From Terana coerulea (taxonomy: Eukaryota > Basidiomycota > Agaricomycetes > Polyporales > Phanerochaetaceae), in NCBI GenBank assembly GCA_024811115.1, contig JAKOGH010000377.1:1-44892 (forward strand): DNA of 44,892 bases. Direction: 5' to 3'. Positions 44,217-44,892 of this stretch are shown one piece after another; positions within the stretch are counted from its first letter, which is position 1; every line of letters starts with the position of its first letter. The notes under the pieces are model-generated. The model searched no databases and had not been told where the DNA came from. It saw only the letters and a list, made by a program, of their open reading frames with translations. Position numbers and translations under genes: made by a program.

Positions 44217-44892
44217 ATGTTCCCCACTGCGTCAACACCATGGCTTCAAGACACATCGCCGCTGAAGACTTTGATTGCGCGGGCGACATATCCATCGCAG
44301 CCTGAACCAAACTATGCCTTGAATCTGGAGGTCGCGGAGTACGTTAATCAGAAGAAGGCTAACACGTACGTCTACTACGAACCGTATATCTGCGTCGGCG
44401 CATCTGATATCAGCTCTTCACGTTCTGTCTCCAATGTATTGCTTTGCATCGTTTCTTCACTTCTCTGCTTCACGCTCCGCATCGTCTCATCTTCGCAATG
44501 CTGCGGTGAAGTCCACGCGAAGCAGCCACGACTATTGCACAACTAGTCAACCATCGCAATCCTCACGTTGCCATACTTGCCCTTTCTCTTTGGATACCCT
44601 AGTTCAATCGTGCGGCTATCCATTCCACCTGCAAATATCGACGAAGGAGTTTCTCAACGAGCTTGTCCGACGGTTCCCCGAACGCCCTCCTCCGTATCCT
44701 GGTCCCGTAATGTCGCGCATTCTGGAGCTGATAAATGGCTGGAAGGAGGATCTGTACGGACCTCGGTGGAAGGATGATCTGGGCAATATCAGGGATATGC
44801 ATAGACTGTTGACGTTCAAGGGATACCGATTCAGGGATATCCCAAGAAGGACAGCGAGTGTTGAGGTCGCATCGGTGAGCACCGATCGGCGC
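44217..44892 (+). CDS. GGA-type clathrin adaptor, VHS domain (3' end outside window; one apparent frameshift)
   Basis: GGA proteins are Arf-dependent clathrin adaptors that sort cargo from the trans-Golgi to endosomes. Exon 1 (44217-44365) encodes MFPTASTPWLQDTSPLKTLI and ARATYPSQPEPNYALNLEVA with the VHS helix motif EYVNQKKANT. After an intron (44366-44511) exon 2 continues PREAATTIAQLVNHRNPHVA, DTLVQSCGYPFHLQISTKEF, VRRFPERPPPYPGPVMSRIL and DDLGNIRDMHRLLTFKGYRF, diagnostic for the GGA VHS domain. The GAT and ear domains lie beyond the window. At 44589-44591 (TTT before GGATAC) one T is missing relative to the conserved LSLLDTLVQ frame, so as written the protein would stop eight codons later. 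The intron of 146 bp is longer than its neighbours and may hide a small exon. Confidence 0.86.

Overview
The window is nuclear DNA of a filamentous basidiomycete, most likely an Agaricomycete of the polypore type. This rests on many short introns (about 40-80 bp) with GT-AG ends (one GC-AG), two proteins of the Agaricomycete DUF6533 seven-helix family, a PF10337/DUF2421-type transporter, and lineage-restricted proteins without a recognisable family. No bacterial or organellar operon structure is present. Gene models below were made by hand from splice signals and reading phase; those called complete give whole codon numbers across all exons.

Layout. 1-568: 3' end of triosephosphate isomerase. 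803-2734 (-): a 15-exon DUF6533 membrane protein. 3.6-5.8 kb: transposon debris, namely one element with inverted subterminal repeats and a second made of two self-complementary ~150-bp elements in opposite orientation around a RecQ-like helicase fragment. 5972-9997 (+): an 18-exon transporter of about 1038 aa whose frame breaks twice at T-runs. 10.28-12.15 kb: first copy of a ~1.9-kb segmental duplication carrying a 445-aa orphan gene (-). 12.2-17 kb: GC-rich gene-poor DNA dominated by a 135-bp satellite with a higher-order period of ~1.15 kb. 17.9-24.8 kb: lineage-specific genes of unknown function, some only partly resolved. 26.4-28.5 kb: second copy of the duplication, its gene broken by one base. 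28883-30770 (-): a C2H2 zinc-finger protein. 31.8-35.4 kb: a 3.6-kb imperfect palindrome, one arm of which has received a hAT-type MITE. 35.4-40 kb: AT-rich DNA, a degenerate tRNA-Ile(UAU)-like sequence, two strong hairpins and a ~150-bp GC-rich tandem repeat. 40065-41889 (+): a second DUF6533 gene. 42351-43007 (-): a small Pro/Ser-rich orphan. 44217-44892 (+): 5' part of a GGA-type VHS-domain adaptor gene.

The conserved single-copy genes (TPI, transporter, GGA) are separated by repeat-rich accessory islands. I see no shared pathway or gene cluster. The main interest is structural: the palindrome with its dated insertion, the higher-order satellite, the segmental duplication, and the palindromic elements around the helicase fragment. 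Three coding frames lack exactly one T in a T-run and the duplicated gene lacks one G in a G-run; the T-run losses look like assembly homopolymer errors until checked.
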